Below are positions 32,353 through 43,103 of a stretch of 64,000 nucleotides of DNA, in pieces. The notes beneath the pieces are model-generated. The model saw nothing but the letters and a program-made list of their open reading frames with translations. It had not been told where the DNA came from and searched no databases. Where the stretch lies: the NCBI GenBank assembly GCA_028023455.1, contig JAQFVV010006221.1, positions 11,207,473 to 11,271,472 of the forward strand. Direction: 5' to 3'. The position numbers were made by a program, and so were the translations under genes. Position 1 is the first letter of the stretch. Every line of letters begins with the position of its first letter. This DNA comes from Epiperipatus broadwayi (lineage: Eukaryota > Onychophora > Udeonychophora > Euonychophora > Peripatidae).

Positions 32353-33555
32353 ATAATGAACTTAAAATATTACTTTTAAATAAATTATTATTTTATTAAA
32401 ACTATTTAAACATTTAAAATAACTTTTAAAACAATTTTAATAACTTATTCCATTTATCTATTTTTATTTAAACAAAATATTTAATTTTTTTATTAACTGT
32501 ATTTGTCTTTATTACATTATTTAAAACATTACATACGATAGTTAACTTAATATTTATTATTATTTTATGCTAGGTGACAATTCCATCCAATTCTATAATA
32601 TAACTTTTAAAATATTTTAAACTTTGTTATTAATTCAAACAAGTGTGTGTGTGAAAGTATATAGTATACAAGTCACATGATTAATAACTTTGACAGACAA
32701 TTTTTAATCTATTTCTCTGCCCAGATTTATAAAATTGATACCCTTATTATATTATATAATATAAAATTTGGAAGAACAAATTAAAAAATATAGAATTAAA
32801 TACAATTCTCACCATCATAAAGTTTATTTTTAAAATATATTATATTAATTTTGATTATTAAATATGATTATAAATTTAAACACTGTATTTATTAACTTAT
32901 CAGTTTTAAACTATTAAAATCAAATTTATTAAATATACTTTTAATTTTTATAGCTGTGTTATTTAATATGGCCAGCTTTTACAACCATATGAAACAATAT
33001 TTTAAACTTTACTTAACTACTTTTTAAATAATTCGCTATAATTTTATATACCACGTATTTTCTTTAGCTTTAAATTGTACTTTAAAAATATAATCGACAA
33101 ACTATAATTAATGTATTAAAAGAACATATTTTAAAATTTAAAATTTTTAGTAATTGACTGTTATGAACTATTACTGACCTATAGAAAAGGGCACAATATA
33201 TATATATATAATGATAAAAAAGCAATATATAATACGTTTATTTAAGCAGTGTATTATTGCTTTAGTGATTTTTTAAAAAAAATTTTAGAAAAGTATTTTT
33301 CATTGTGATCAGATAATTGTGTGTATAATAGGGTTTGAGATTGGTGTTATATTTTTACTGTTTTTTAATTATATTTAAAATATACTAAGTCTTAATTATG
33401 TACCTGAAGCATTACAATTTTTACGATGTATATACATGAGTGTAAAATATTAATATGTGTTATTAAAATACATTTATGGTATATGACAATAATAAATTAT
33501 CACAATGCATCACATATCTCTTCTTACAATTGGTATCCACAATAACAGCATTAAT
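32353..33555. other. Unassigned AT-rich DNA
   Basis: A third, weak match to the gtgaaag...tttgacagaca element of 20671 occurs near 32650-32700. Nothing else recognised. Confidence 0.45.
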
Positions 33556-33559
33556 CCAT

Positions 33560-33625
33560 TTTGTCATTCTACAGATATTTAAGTAAGCATGAAGAAACTA
33601 GATGGCAGTACCAGCTGTCTAAACT
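33560..33625 (+). repeat. Degenerate family D piece around the ribozyme motif
   Basis: TCTAAACTAGTCTATGGTTATTAG aligns, as separate short blocks, with the GAAAC-TAGTC-TGGGGATATTGG region of family D, and ATGAAGAAAC upstream sits where CTGATGA would be. It is too diverged to be catalytic. Confidence 0.35.
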
Positions 33626-34314
33626 AGTCTATGGTTATTAGTGTCTATCATTGAGAAACAACAAACTGCATATAACTATCCAACAACCTTTTGTAATTTT
33701 TCAGATTTTAACTTATGGAACCTAGTTATCCGTTTGTAATTTAGCAATAAGACACAAAGTTTTCATTATTTAATAACTACCTATTTAAAAGCAGTTCAGA
33801 TTTTAATGTTTAATGGTCTGTGGTAATCTTTACCATAATTGTACTTGGAATTACATGTGTTAATAACGTCCTTACTGGATGACTGCTCCAGCATCCTGCC
33901 ATAATTTTATTGAGATGTTTTTTTTTTTTGCTTCTTGGACCATTCTCATAGCCTGTCCATCACTATCTGTATAAATTAGTGGAAGATCAGCATGATATAA
34001 TTATCAAAATAAAAAAAACTTCTTTAATTGATCAAAGAAATAATCTGGAACAAGGTTTCTTTCAAAGTCAATGAGGGAAACAGTTTCCTCAATGTTGTAA
34101 ATATTGACATAGCATAAAAATATGGAATATTAAGTATAACTAGACATTCAAATTGATCTATTATTTCATTTGTGTGTGGTCAAATGCATTTATATAATTA
34201 CATTGTACACTGCTACGCAATAAATATATGATGCACTGCATATTTTATATTTGCTCCTGACTCTAAATCAGAAACTATAAAGATATTTGCTTAATAAACA
34301 TTACGATCTAATGT

Positions 34315-34530
34315 TCCTCACTTGTATAGGCTTTCTAGTATCCATTGATTACTGTGGCTGCACTGAGTGGCAATACATATAGAGTTTTTCCTGTTTTATT
34401 AACAGTTAAGAGTAAGCATAAAAAATAGTGATCATGTGATGATTTTTAGAAGCAGCTACTATACAGGCAAAAAATCTCCATATAGTATACAGTTATGTGC
34501 TAGCATGAGATGGTGATCATGTGAAACAGC
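34315..34530 (+). repeat. Decayed family D fragments
   Basis: ggctttctagtatccattgattact and gagtggcaat match the family D block seen at 31855-31900. gtgatcatgtgatg (about 34430) and tgtgctagcatgagatggtgatcatgtga (in two blocks, about 34497-34525) match the following block twice, so two partial copies lie in tandem. Confidence 0.55.
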
Positions 34531-35150
34531 CAGTATGTTATTTATATTATGTATTGCTTATATTTATTTTAATTTTGAGCAATAAATAGCTTTTTAGAAA
34601 TAAAGGAAACATATAATGAGAAAACCAATAAATTATTATTACTTCATGTTCATTCAAGACTGCAAAATCATTAGCTTAGATTAACTACAGAATCAAGACT
34701 GTTGGATTTCTAATTTTATATTGTCTTTATATATTGAAACTGTAAGATTTGTATTCAAATCTTAGTTTCACCTTAGTTCTGTCATCATTCTACCTCTTGC
34801 CCCTTTAGTATGAGTTTTACATGGATTCTGACCTTGAATATCGGATTAAAGCGTAATAATATATAATATCTGGAAAGTGTTTAAATAAATAATTAAATGC
34901 TATATATGTGCACATACTCCGATAAGCTTATTTTAAAATAATGCATTGCAAGGTATTATTAAATTGCCATGCATAAGATATATAAATTTAAATAATCCTA
35001 TTAATTATTCTGATAGGTTTAAATAATATTTTAAATTATAAATAAAATCAATAATTATATTTTAAAATGTAAACATATTATAATTTAGGTCAGATCCGGG
35101 TAATGCTTAAATTATAAAAATAACTAATTCTCAATTAAAATAAAGATGTT
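34531..35150. other. Unassigned AT-rich DNA
   Basis: No feature recognised. Confidence 0.5.
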
Positions 35151-35967
35151 TTAAAATTCCCCTGCTAATTAAAGGCAAGTCATAGCGGGAGGGGGGAAAA
35201 GATGACAGAGCTAAAAAGGTATTTTTAAACATACGGAAACAAAGAAAAAGGTTTGTTAAAAATAACTTTTATAAATGTAAAAGGTAAAATGTAAAAGTAA
35301 ACAGATTGAAATTCCAACCTGTATGACTATTACATCCGTGACCTAAAGGGATGTATGGCACGAACCCAAGAGACAGCTGCATGGATGCCGTATTGCTCGA
35401 TGGATCTCCGAGATAAGGAAATAGAGAATAAAAGCCACAACTGATTATTTTTTTGGGGGGGATCATGAAAAGTTAGAATCAGAAATGTTAAGTCCAGTTA
35501 TATTTCTCGTGATCCAAAATCTATATCAAGCAATGTGCCAAGAGTAGGCGCCGTGCTATGCTATTCCGGACTGATGGCTATACAATATTAAAATCCCACA
35601 AAATGTGATAAACCTACAATTCTGCTGCTTCCGTTGAAAATCTCCTCCTAAATGTAACTGCTGTTGAACCTGGAAACTCGGACTCTCCAAACAGTGTGCA
35701 CACTGAAATGAACTAAAGGTAACATGATATCCAACATTAAATTTCGTTTGGAACTCTCATTGAACTCTATATCTCTAAAATAATACTTTCATTTTATTTC
35801 CACTATTATGTAATCCTAAAATTAAATCTATTTTCTGTAATAATATTATTTATAATGAACCTAGTAAATTACTCTATCATTATTCTACTTGGGTATCCAA
35901 TTTTATTGTATTTGCTAAGATTATATTTCATGCCCATGTGGTTTCCGAGCTGATATTTTTATATAAT

Positions 35968-35994
35968 TCGCAGAAGGGTTGCCCTCTTCTGCGA
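35968..35994. repeat. Hairpin, 11-bp stem with one bulge
   Basis: TCGCAGAAGGG, loop TTG, CCCTCTTCTGCGA. One two-base bulge. A related ttcttctgcgatt occurs at 36725. Role unknown. Confidence 0.6.
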
Positions 35995-36371
35995 GTCTAA
36001 TATCATAATAATAAATCATATCAGTTAATAGATTTCAACTCGGGAATCATATACTATTTTAATATATTTTATAAATACAAGACTTATTATTATTAATTAA
36101 TGTATTTGTCGATGAGCTATCATTCATGCTAGGTTAATTAAATCTTAAATATAGCCATATGTTAAGAAGAAGGGGGGGTTAAGGATAGTAAATTAAATGC
36201 TAGTCATGTGGGGATTGGGGATAGATTTGTCTAAATAATTGAGTTTGCATTAGAGTTATGAACTGCGCTAGTTATTGATACATGAATTTTTATATCGCAG
36301 AAAAGTAATAGAGGTATTGTCAACGTGTTACTCTCGCACTTAAGTAGCATACAAATATATAATAGCACGGA

Positions 36372-36715
36372 ACCTTGTCACGCGGTCGGAGATGGAAAGG
36401 CTATGACCTCATACTGACACCACACTCGTGACCACTCCTAAGGGCTCTGACCTGACATTTGGCCGACCCTCTTTATATTCCAGCAGTAATTACCTTGTCA
36501 TGCAGTCGGGGATGGATAGGCAAAGACCCCATACCGATACCGCGCTCGTGACCACTCCTAAGGGCTCCGACCCGACGTTTGGCCGACCCTCTTCATATTC
36601 CAGCAGTAATTACCTTGTCATGCAGTTGGGGATGGATAGGCAAAGACCCCATACCTATACTGTGCTCATGACAGACCTATAGGGCTCCGATCCGATGTTT
36701 GATCATCCCACCAAC
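36372..36715. repeat. 120-bp tandem repeat, about 2.9 copies
   Basis: ccttgtca(c/t)gc(g/a)gt(c/t)gg starts at 36372, 36492 and 36612. Each unit carries gaccactcctaagggctc and gtttggccgaccctctt; the third unit decays. Because 120 is divisible by three, one plus frame (36428-36682) stays open and repeats a 40-residue unit (TTPKGSD-TFGRPS). No family match is recognised and coding is doubtful. Composition is GC-rich against AT-rich flanks. Confidence 0.85.
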
Positions 36716-37960
36716 CTCCTACATTTCTTCTGCGATTATTCTTTTTAAAAGCCGATTCTCTTATAGCTCGGCAGTATCCATACTACCGCAGGTCACTTTA
36801 ATAATAGCTATAAAGTTTATGCTGGGTCTCGCTCCACTCCTCCACATATGTTAATCTATAATAAATTATTTATAATAAAATGTTAATGATAAAGTAAATA
36901 GGATGATAGCTTTGTGAACGAATGCGCTCCTCTTTAAAATCTCGTACTGTGTCTCGTAACCTTCATTACTTAAACATGAGGCATGGAATGTAATTAATAT
37001 TGATATCCAGGTAGCGTAATATATTGCTAATGTAAATTAACCACAATTAAATATTTAAATTATCTATATCCATGTCTGTGTCTGCTTAATTTTAAATAAT
37101 AATTAATATCTCTCATATCAATGAATAGTAGAATATAGTAGTAGTTCGTAAGGTTAAATCATTAATTAGAGTCTCTTGTTTACCTGACCACCGGACCTAG
37201 AAAATAATGCTATTGTTATGATAGATGCATTGTCATGTAGGTTTTGTTGTGAATAAATTTACTATATTCGAATACGGTATCACAGGCCCTGAACCCACCT
37301 GTTATGCCGCCATTCGAACATGGTGGTGGAACTTTGTAACATGTTAACAAGGCATACGTAATCTTACCATTACAATATATATATATTAATTTATAAATAA
37401 ATGAATTACGATGAATTGGTTGTGTATATGCATAGTCAATTAATACTAATTCATTTGTTTAACTTATCAAAACTAAAAATATCAACCAAAACTAAAAAAT
37501 GATTGCCTTATATGAATGAGTTTTAAAAATTGTTGATTTTTAAACTTTTCATAGATTAAATAAATAAATAAAAATTCTATTATGTAATTAAAAAAAAAAA
37601 ATTCTAAAAATAATTTGATCTTAAATTGGTCATATTTATAAACATATTTTTATCAAATTTATCAAAACTTTATTCAAAAGTAATCAATAATATATTTCTA
37701 CAATACTATTTATTTATTAACCCACACTGCCTCTTGTCAGGCAGCAGCAGTATATCCATGCATACTCAAAAGTTAATATATATATATATATATGGAGGGG
37801 GGAGGTATGCGCGCGTTTTAAATATGTTCATAGATACATTTCATAGTTAGTCACTGTATGTTTTTTTTAAATAAAATTTGTGGATTGGCAAATAAATTAT
37901 TCAATTCTTTAGGTAGCTTTTATATTGCAGCTTTTACTTTAAAAACAAATTTTATTACGT

Positions 37961-38345
37961 CTAAAAAAGGTTACATTTTGTATAAAAGAACGTAATTAAA
38001 GGAATGAAAAAAATTGAGACAATTATTGAACAATTGAAACTTGAAAGACTCAAGTTATATAATATTGTCGGATGTTGACAATTGATGTGTTTATTCATGT
38101 AAATTTGAGTGGTTGAGAAGTTTATACAGCTTCCAAGTATCTTCAAAAATAAATTTTGATGACAATAGCTGATCCCTATTTTTTTTATCTTTTCCATTGT
38201 TTTTGTAAAACAGACATTTTGATCTGGGTGAGGCTGTGTGTATGTCATTTTACACTTCACGAACCAGATTGAATATGTTATAAAAATTGATAATCTGATG
38301 ATTGGGAATTGTTTAGTTTTGATGCTTTTTTGCAACTATTGAAAA
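37961..38345 (-). pseudogene. LINE ORF2 extreme C-terminus (L1/Tx1-like)
   Basis: FPIIRLSIFITYSIWFVKCKMTY aligns, in blocks, with IRLSIFIIFTLWFLRCHFVF of the element at 5773-11846, and ISYCHQNLFLKILGSCINFS follows where the terminal block lies. Only the last 100 or so residues survive. Confidence 0.6.
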
Positions 38346-39449
38346 TAAATTACTTTTATTATAAAATTCCCATGATATAATTAAAATATAAAAAAAACTA
38401 TAAATGTATAATTCACGTTTTTTTTTTTTTACTTAAGCCTATTTTATTAGTCCGAAGGGGAATAATATTAATATATCAACTAGATTGTAACTTCTCTGGG
38501 AATATAATTCAATTTTATTTTCTACTTATAATCATAAAATGGATATTACTTATTTTATTTTTAAGAAGAAGCAGATTATTATAAAAAATATAAAATAGTA
38601 ATGTAATAAAATAAAATACAAAATACTTTAATGATATAACCTTTCTATCAGTATATAGTAGAGTTTTAAATATCAGAATTTCTGTAATACAGTTTTAAAT
38701 ATAATTTTTTTGGCTAACATTATAGCATAGAGATATTTAAAAGCCATACTTAATAATGAAATTATTGATGAAGTAACATTGCATTATCACAATATCATCT
38801 TACTTTAAAGCAGAAGGTATGCATACCACTTTGTTTATCATCTTTTAATTACTACATCTCTAATATCTTAAAATTTAAGATCAATAAATAATAAAATATA
38901 TTAAAAGGTTATCGGTGTATATTTTTTCTGCTTAAAAGCTAAATATAGGAGAATGAAATTTGTATATTTCATCTTATCTTTATTCTTTTATTCTTATAAA
39001 ATCAATATAGGATGGTAATGATGATAGTAATTAACATTATGACAATGATATGTAACATCAAACTACAAAAAAAAAAAGCAGCACAAACAGCTTCTATGCT
39101 ATACTATATATATATATTGAAGCTGTGTGTGCTTCACCATTCGCTGTTTATTTAGCTACTGACCCTAAAGGCAATCACAGTGAATTAATATTAAAATAAA
39201 TTGTAAATTATTAATGAAATTTATATGTATATAATTTAATATAAATACATATTATAGATAGAAATTAAGAGAAAGGAAAACATTTTAATGTTGCATCAGT
39301 AAAAAGAGTTGTTAGCGAATGCATTTTATATAATACCAAAATAGATTAAGCAAAAATTTAACTTAAGATCCATTAAAGAAAAAAATGATGTAATATAAAA
39401 TCGATTGATTGTCATCTAAACAATAGTGTAAAATCATTTGAGTACTCTT
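38346..39449. other. Unassigned AT-rich DNA
   Basis: Includes a 14-bp-stem hairpin with a TA-rich loop (gcacaaacagcttc at 39081-39094, gaagctgtgtgtgc at 39119-39132). Nothing else recognised. Confidence 0.5.
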
Positions 39450-39458
39450 AAAAGGTTG

Positions 39459-39545
39459 GTGGTCGAGAGGTCAGCAACAGCTGCTTTACTAGCAGTTGTC
39501 CCAGGTTAGCGGATTCGCTTCTCGGCTAATGCTATAACACATGAG
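39459..39545 (+). mobile_element. SINE family B (tRNA-derived), 87 bp
   Basis: tggtcgagaggtcagcaaca (A-box region), gcggATTCGcttctcgg (decayed B-box) and the family end atgctataacacatgag. A 9-bp direct repeat AAAAGGTTG flanks it (39450-39458 and 39546-39554). Better preserved copy at 57856. Confidence 0.65.
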
Positions 39546-39554
39546 AAAAGGTTG

Positions 39555-40250
39555 TAAACAATGGAAGCATTGGTAGACTTTAATTAATTAATTAATTAAT
39601 GGAAAGAAGAAGTTAAATGGTATAAATACTCCAAGTTTTTGTTTGTCCTAAAAGTTTTCGTGTTTTAAAATCTTGACCATCACCTAACAGCTCTGTAAAT
39701 CTCAGTTATGTGCAAGTAGAAAAGTTCACCTCTACCCTTCCGTTAGGCCATTCTCAGAAGGATATCATAGAGATGAAGTCCAGCCAAAAATCCAAGGACA
39801 GTGCCTAAAGACCGCCTACCTTTGCTGCCTGGAAAATAAAAAAAGACCTAACTAAATGGAAAATGAAGCATTGACATCTTAACAGCAGTCAAGAATGCAT
39901 GACAGCATCACGAGGCCTATAGTATGAACTCTTATGCAGTATATGTACTTTAACAATCAATTAGTTTTTTTGTTGTTGTTGTTATATATGTTTACATATA
40001 TCATTATCGTACCTACAAAATCAACAAGTTTTCTTATTTATTATTCCATTGGTAATGTGGAATATATGTATTGGATAATAAGGTTTACATAAGTTAAACT
40101 TTTTTTATATTTTCCCTCAACCCACTACCTAAGGTAGAAATCGTTTCTAAATAATTTATAAAGTTATTTTGACTCAAAGATTTTTCATCCATTTTCTCAC
40201 GCATTTGTTTTATTAAATATTTTTTAAAAAAGAGAATACATTGCCAGTTA
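39555..40250. other. Unassigned, with (TTAA)n run and GC-richer segment
   Basis: (ATTA)n at 39582-39600. A GC-richer block at about 39700-39900 (cttccgttaggccattctca, aaagaccgcctacctttgct) shows no recognisable domain in any frame. Confidence 0.4.
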
Positions 40251-40257
40251 CTTATTT

Positions 40258-40491
40258 CATCATCATCAACCATTATCAATCCACTGCAGTATGAAGGTCT
40301 CTCCAAGTTCAATCCATCTCCGATCTTTAGCTTCTCCAATCACCCCTGCACACTTTATTATTTCATCCATCCATCTCACATGTGGTCTCTTTCTGGGTCT
40401 TTTACAATCTCTTGGAATCCAGTTTAAGATTTCAGTTGTCCATCTATTATCATCTCTTCTAGCAATATGTCCAGCCCAACTCCACTTCAGT
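40258..40491 (-). mobile_element. RTE-like LINE 3' end, 5'-truncated
   Basis: Minus-strand translation is open and clean: SWAGHIARRDDNRWTTEIL, NWIPRDCKRPRKRPHVRWMD, AGVIGEAKDRRWIELGETF, ILQWIDNG, then stop and a (GAT)n-type tail (atgatgatg on minus). This is the well-known C-terminal region of RTE-like endonuclease-RT proteins. Possible short TSD CTTATTT (40251-40257 and 40492-40498). The intact reading suggests a recent truncated insertion. Confidence 0.85.
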
Positions 40492-41099
40492 CTTATTTAT
40501 TTGTAGCTAAATTTGAGATTCATTATATAATTATACAGATTAAAGACATTCATGTACATATATATGTATCTATTTAATTTATTGTTTTTTTTTTTTTAGA
40601 AAAGTGCCTTCCAATGGTTATTTTATATATGTATACTTAGACCAGATATGCTTATTAAATAACTATTTATTAAAAGACACAGGGTAGCGTTTGTTATTTA
40701 ATATTTTTATAGCAGAGGGGTATAGTGCAATCTTTTTCATATATTTATCTATTCAATATAAATCAAATCTATGTGCGATAAATTAATTAAATAACTATAA
40801 TTATAGATTAATTATGCTAAGAATAAAATGCTGGTATAATACCCACATATAAGATAATTTCATGACTTTAAAGGAAGAGTTTCTATTATTATCATCTTTT
40901 AATAAATAAAATGTCATTTATTTTTTCATTTATGTCTACAAGAATATGTTAAATAAAATCAAGAAAATAACCCCCCCCCCCCCCCAATAAAAACAGTTAA
41001 CTTATTAAAACAAATATAAATTATTAATAATAAATAAATTATTTCTTGACTACTTATGATACAGTTGTTTCTTCAGATCAAAGGCCTGTTGGGAAGAGA
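40492..41099. other. Unassigned, with 15-base C run
   Basis: A C15 homopolymer lies at 40971-40985. No gene recognised. Confidence 0.6.
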
Positions 41100-41575
41100 G
41101 ATTAGACTCTAGGTAGCGGTAAATATATCGGGGGGGGGGGCAATTTTTCTATCTCTTTAATTTTGTTCATCAAGGATAAGAAAAGTTCATGGTTGTTACT
41201 AATTAAAGTATTGAATACTAACTTGTATCTAATGAACCAGATTGTAAATAATAAGAAAGTATCCATCTTTATTGCTGAGAAGAATCCACTTTTAATGCCA
41301 TCAATTAGAAGTAATGGTGTATGCTTATTCATTTTGGATATTGCAAGGATCGTATTCCTGTGAGTTTGAAGTGCTTGATACTGTGAAAACAGATGATTGA
41401 CAGTTTCATTTGCATTAAGACAGAGCTGACAAGTAGAATTTATTTTTGCAATTCCTCTTCTGTAAGAGAGAAAATGGTTCGTAGGTAGTCTAAGTTAATC
41501 TTTAAGATAAAATCCAGATATTCTGGCTCCAGATGCCAGTACTAAATTTTCTGATGATGATATTGTTGCTAATGT
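41100..41575 (-). pseudogene. LINE ORF2 C-terminal fragment (L1/Tx1-like)
   Basis: Minus-strand blocks, in order: YWHLEPEYLDFILKIN (about 41545-41500, usually W-LEPKY-DF--KIN), CQLCLNANETVNHLF (Cys/His cluster about 41430) and MDTFLLFTIWFIRYKLVFN (41270). The order equals that in the element at 5773-11846. A G11 run at 41130-41140 interrupts the end. Frame breaks between blocks; dead. Confidence 0.7.
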
Positions 41576-41783
41576 TAAGCATAGCAGGACTTGGAGTGCT
41601 ATTAATATTGTAACGTGATTTACCGTTTTCCATATATAACTTACGCATATATAAAACCATTTGTAAGATTGCGTATATGTATATAACGATACACGTATAT
41701 GCGTATGTTTAAAAAAAAATATTTATAATTATTATTCCATTTTATCACCCAGCATATTTATGAGCATCAATTTATGACCTCAA

Positions 41784-42017
41784 GTGCCAATCCTATATTT
41801 CTATAAGAATTATGCTGGAAGAGAACTAGAATACCAATATGGAAATGCCCCTGGACTAGCTCTGATCAGGGCTGGTGATTATTTAATCGTGAGAACATAC
41901 GGGGGATTATATTATACAAGACACCCTTCAATCCAAGCTATTACATTAATTTTTAAATCTAATAATCTAACTCAAGACCAAAGAAATAACACAAATATAC
42001 ATAAGTTTTCTTTTTAA
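41784..42017 (+). CDS. Uncertain open segment, possible exon
   Basis: Plus-strand frame with less AT-biased codons: NYAGRELEYQYGNAPGLALI then RAGDYLIVRTYGGLYYTRHP. Upstream, cctatatttctataag resembles a splice acceptor. No family was recognised, the 3' part becomes AT-rich low complexity, and no donor could be placed. It may be a fragment of an unrecognised gene or chance. Confidence 0.2.
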   Translation: MPILYFYKNYAGRELEYQYGNAPGLALIRAGDYLIVRTYGGLYYTRHPSIQAITLIFKSNNLTQDQRNNTNIHKFSF

Positions 42018-42320
42018 CTTTAATCTTATAACTTTTATTTCAATACTATTTATATGACCCTTTTATTTTGTGCTCAAAATGATGAGAAATGCATGCATAC
42101 ACATACACCGCATAGAACTGTATAAAATGCAATAGAAAATGAAAATAAACAGGAAAACAATGTCTGATTCATCCGGATCCACAATAATAATAAAAAAATC
42201 AATTTTAAAATTCAGAAGAGTTAATAAATAATGTTCATGCGGACAGTTTATTATGTGTAGTTAAAAACACACTATCATTTGAACTATTATACGAATATAG
42301 GTGGTAAATGTGCACATTAC

Positions 42321-42619
42321 CTTTTTCTTTTTTCCTCGTGAAAAAACTAAAGTTAAAATACTTCTTTTCAATGTGTATTGCATTTGACATAGGTGATTTC
42401 GGCGGTTCGATCTGGTTTTCGACCTGCTACTATTGTTGGAGCTTGATCTTGGCATCGGAGTGACGCTTCCATTTACAATATTTGCGTTCACGGCAGCGAC
42501 TTCAGTGTCTTCAGGGGGGGTCAGGATTGTAAAAGCCCTGGCACGCTTACGCTTTCTTAAGCCAGCCTGCCCACCATTTTCCCCTCCATTTCTCTCCACA
42601 AATCTCACTCGCAAACTCT
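42321..42619 (-). CDS. Candidate internal exon of an unidentified host gene
   Basis: Minus strand: acceptor ctattgctgatttttgtag (ends 42620) with a branch-like TGCTGAT, then 299 bp open in one frame, then donor AAAAAG|GTAATG (42320-42315). The peptide includes LRVRFVERNGGENGGQAGLR, KRKRARAFTILTPPEDTEVA and PMPRSSSNNSSRSKTRSNRR: a basic nuclear-localisation-like patch, TPPED and a Ser/Arg-rich part, suggesting a disordered stretch of a nuclear protein. Codon composition is close to balanced GC, unlike everything nearby. I do not recognise the family, and neighbouring exons must lie outside the recognisable sequence. Confidence 0.4.
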
Positions 42620-43103
42620 CTACAAAAATCAGCAATAGAATGAACTCTTTTTAGCAAGTTCTGCCGCTCAAAAATCCAGATTCTTTTTAAACAAAAACTT
42701 TTCGCACCTCCGAATCTAATTTTTTTGTTCTTTTGTTTTCACCGAAATTCTTTTGAATCTAAAATTAAATCTCACTAATTAAATTTCTTAGATATCAATC
42801 AAGTTATTTTTGATATCTTTTTTTCCATTTAACTTTTCCAAAATGAAATTGAAAAGTTTCCATCTTGAAAAATAAAGTATATTTCCACAACTGCATTTAT
42901 ACTCTTTTTTTTTATTATTATTATTCTATCTAGCAAAATATATACATGCGTTCTCAAAACAACAAACGAGCACACATATCCCCTCCCCATTCTTCTGTTT
43001 ATTTTAACCTTTTTAAAATCCCTCTTTAGAATTATAAATCTATATACAACAAAGGAAATATAAATATGAAAAAGAAATAAATTTAATTAATCGGGCTATA
43101 TAC

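Larger units (their letters stand above)
35151..37400. other. GC-richer unclassified island
   Basis: Base composition is visibly less AT-rich than on either side. It contains a hairpin (35968-35994), a 120-bp tandem repeat (36372-36715) and a segment near 37250-37350 with AATAAA followed by gaacccacctgttatgccgcc and an imperfect palindrome (cgccattcgaacatggtgg). Parts could belong to an old LTR element, but no paired terminal repeats, primer-binding site or polyprotein were found. Confidence 0.4.

Noticed and set aside
36372-36715. 5S rRNA cluster, because the unit is 120 bp
   Set aside because: No 5S internal control region or pairing is present and the sequence differs from the conserved 5S core.
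36165-37310. Solo LTR starting tgttaagaagaagggggggt
   Set aside because: No matching CA end with a 4-6-bp target duplication and no second LTR.
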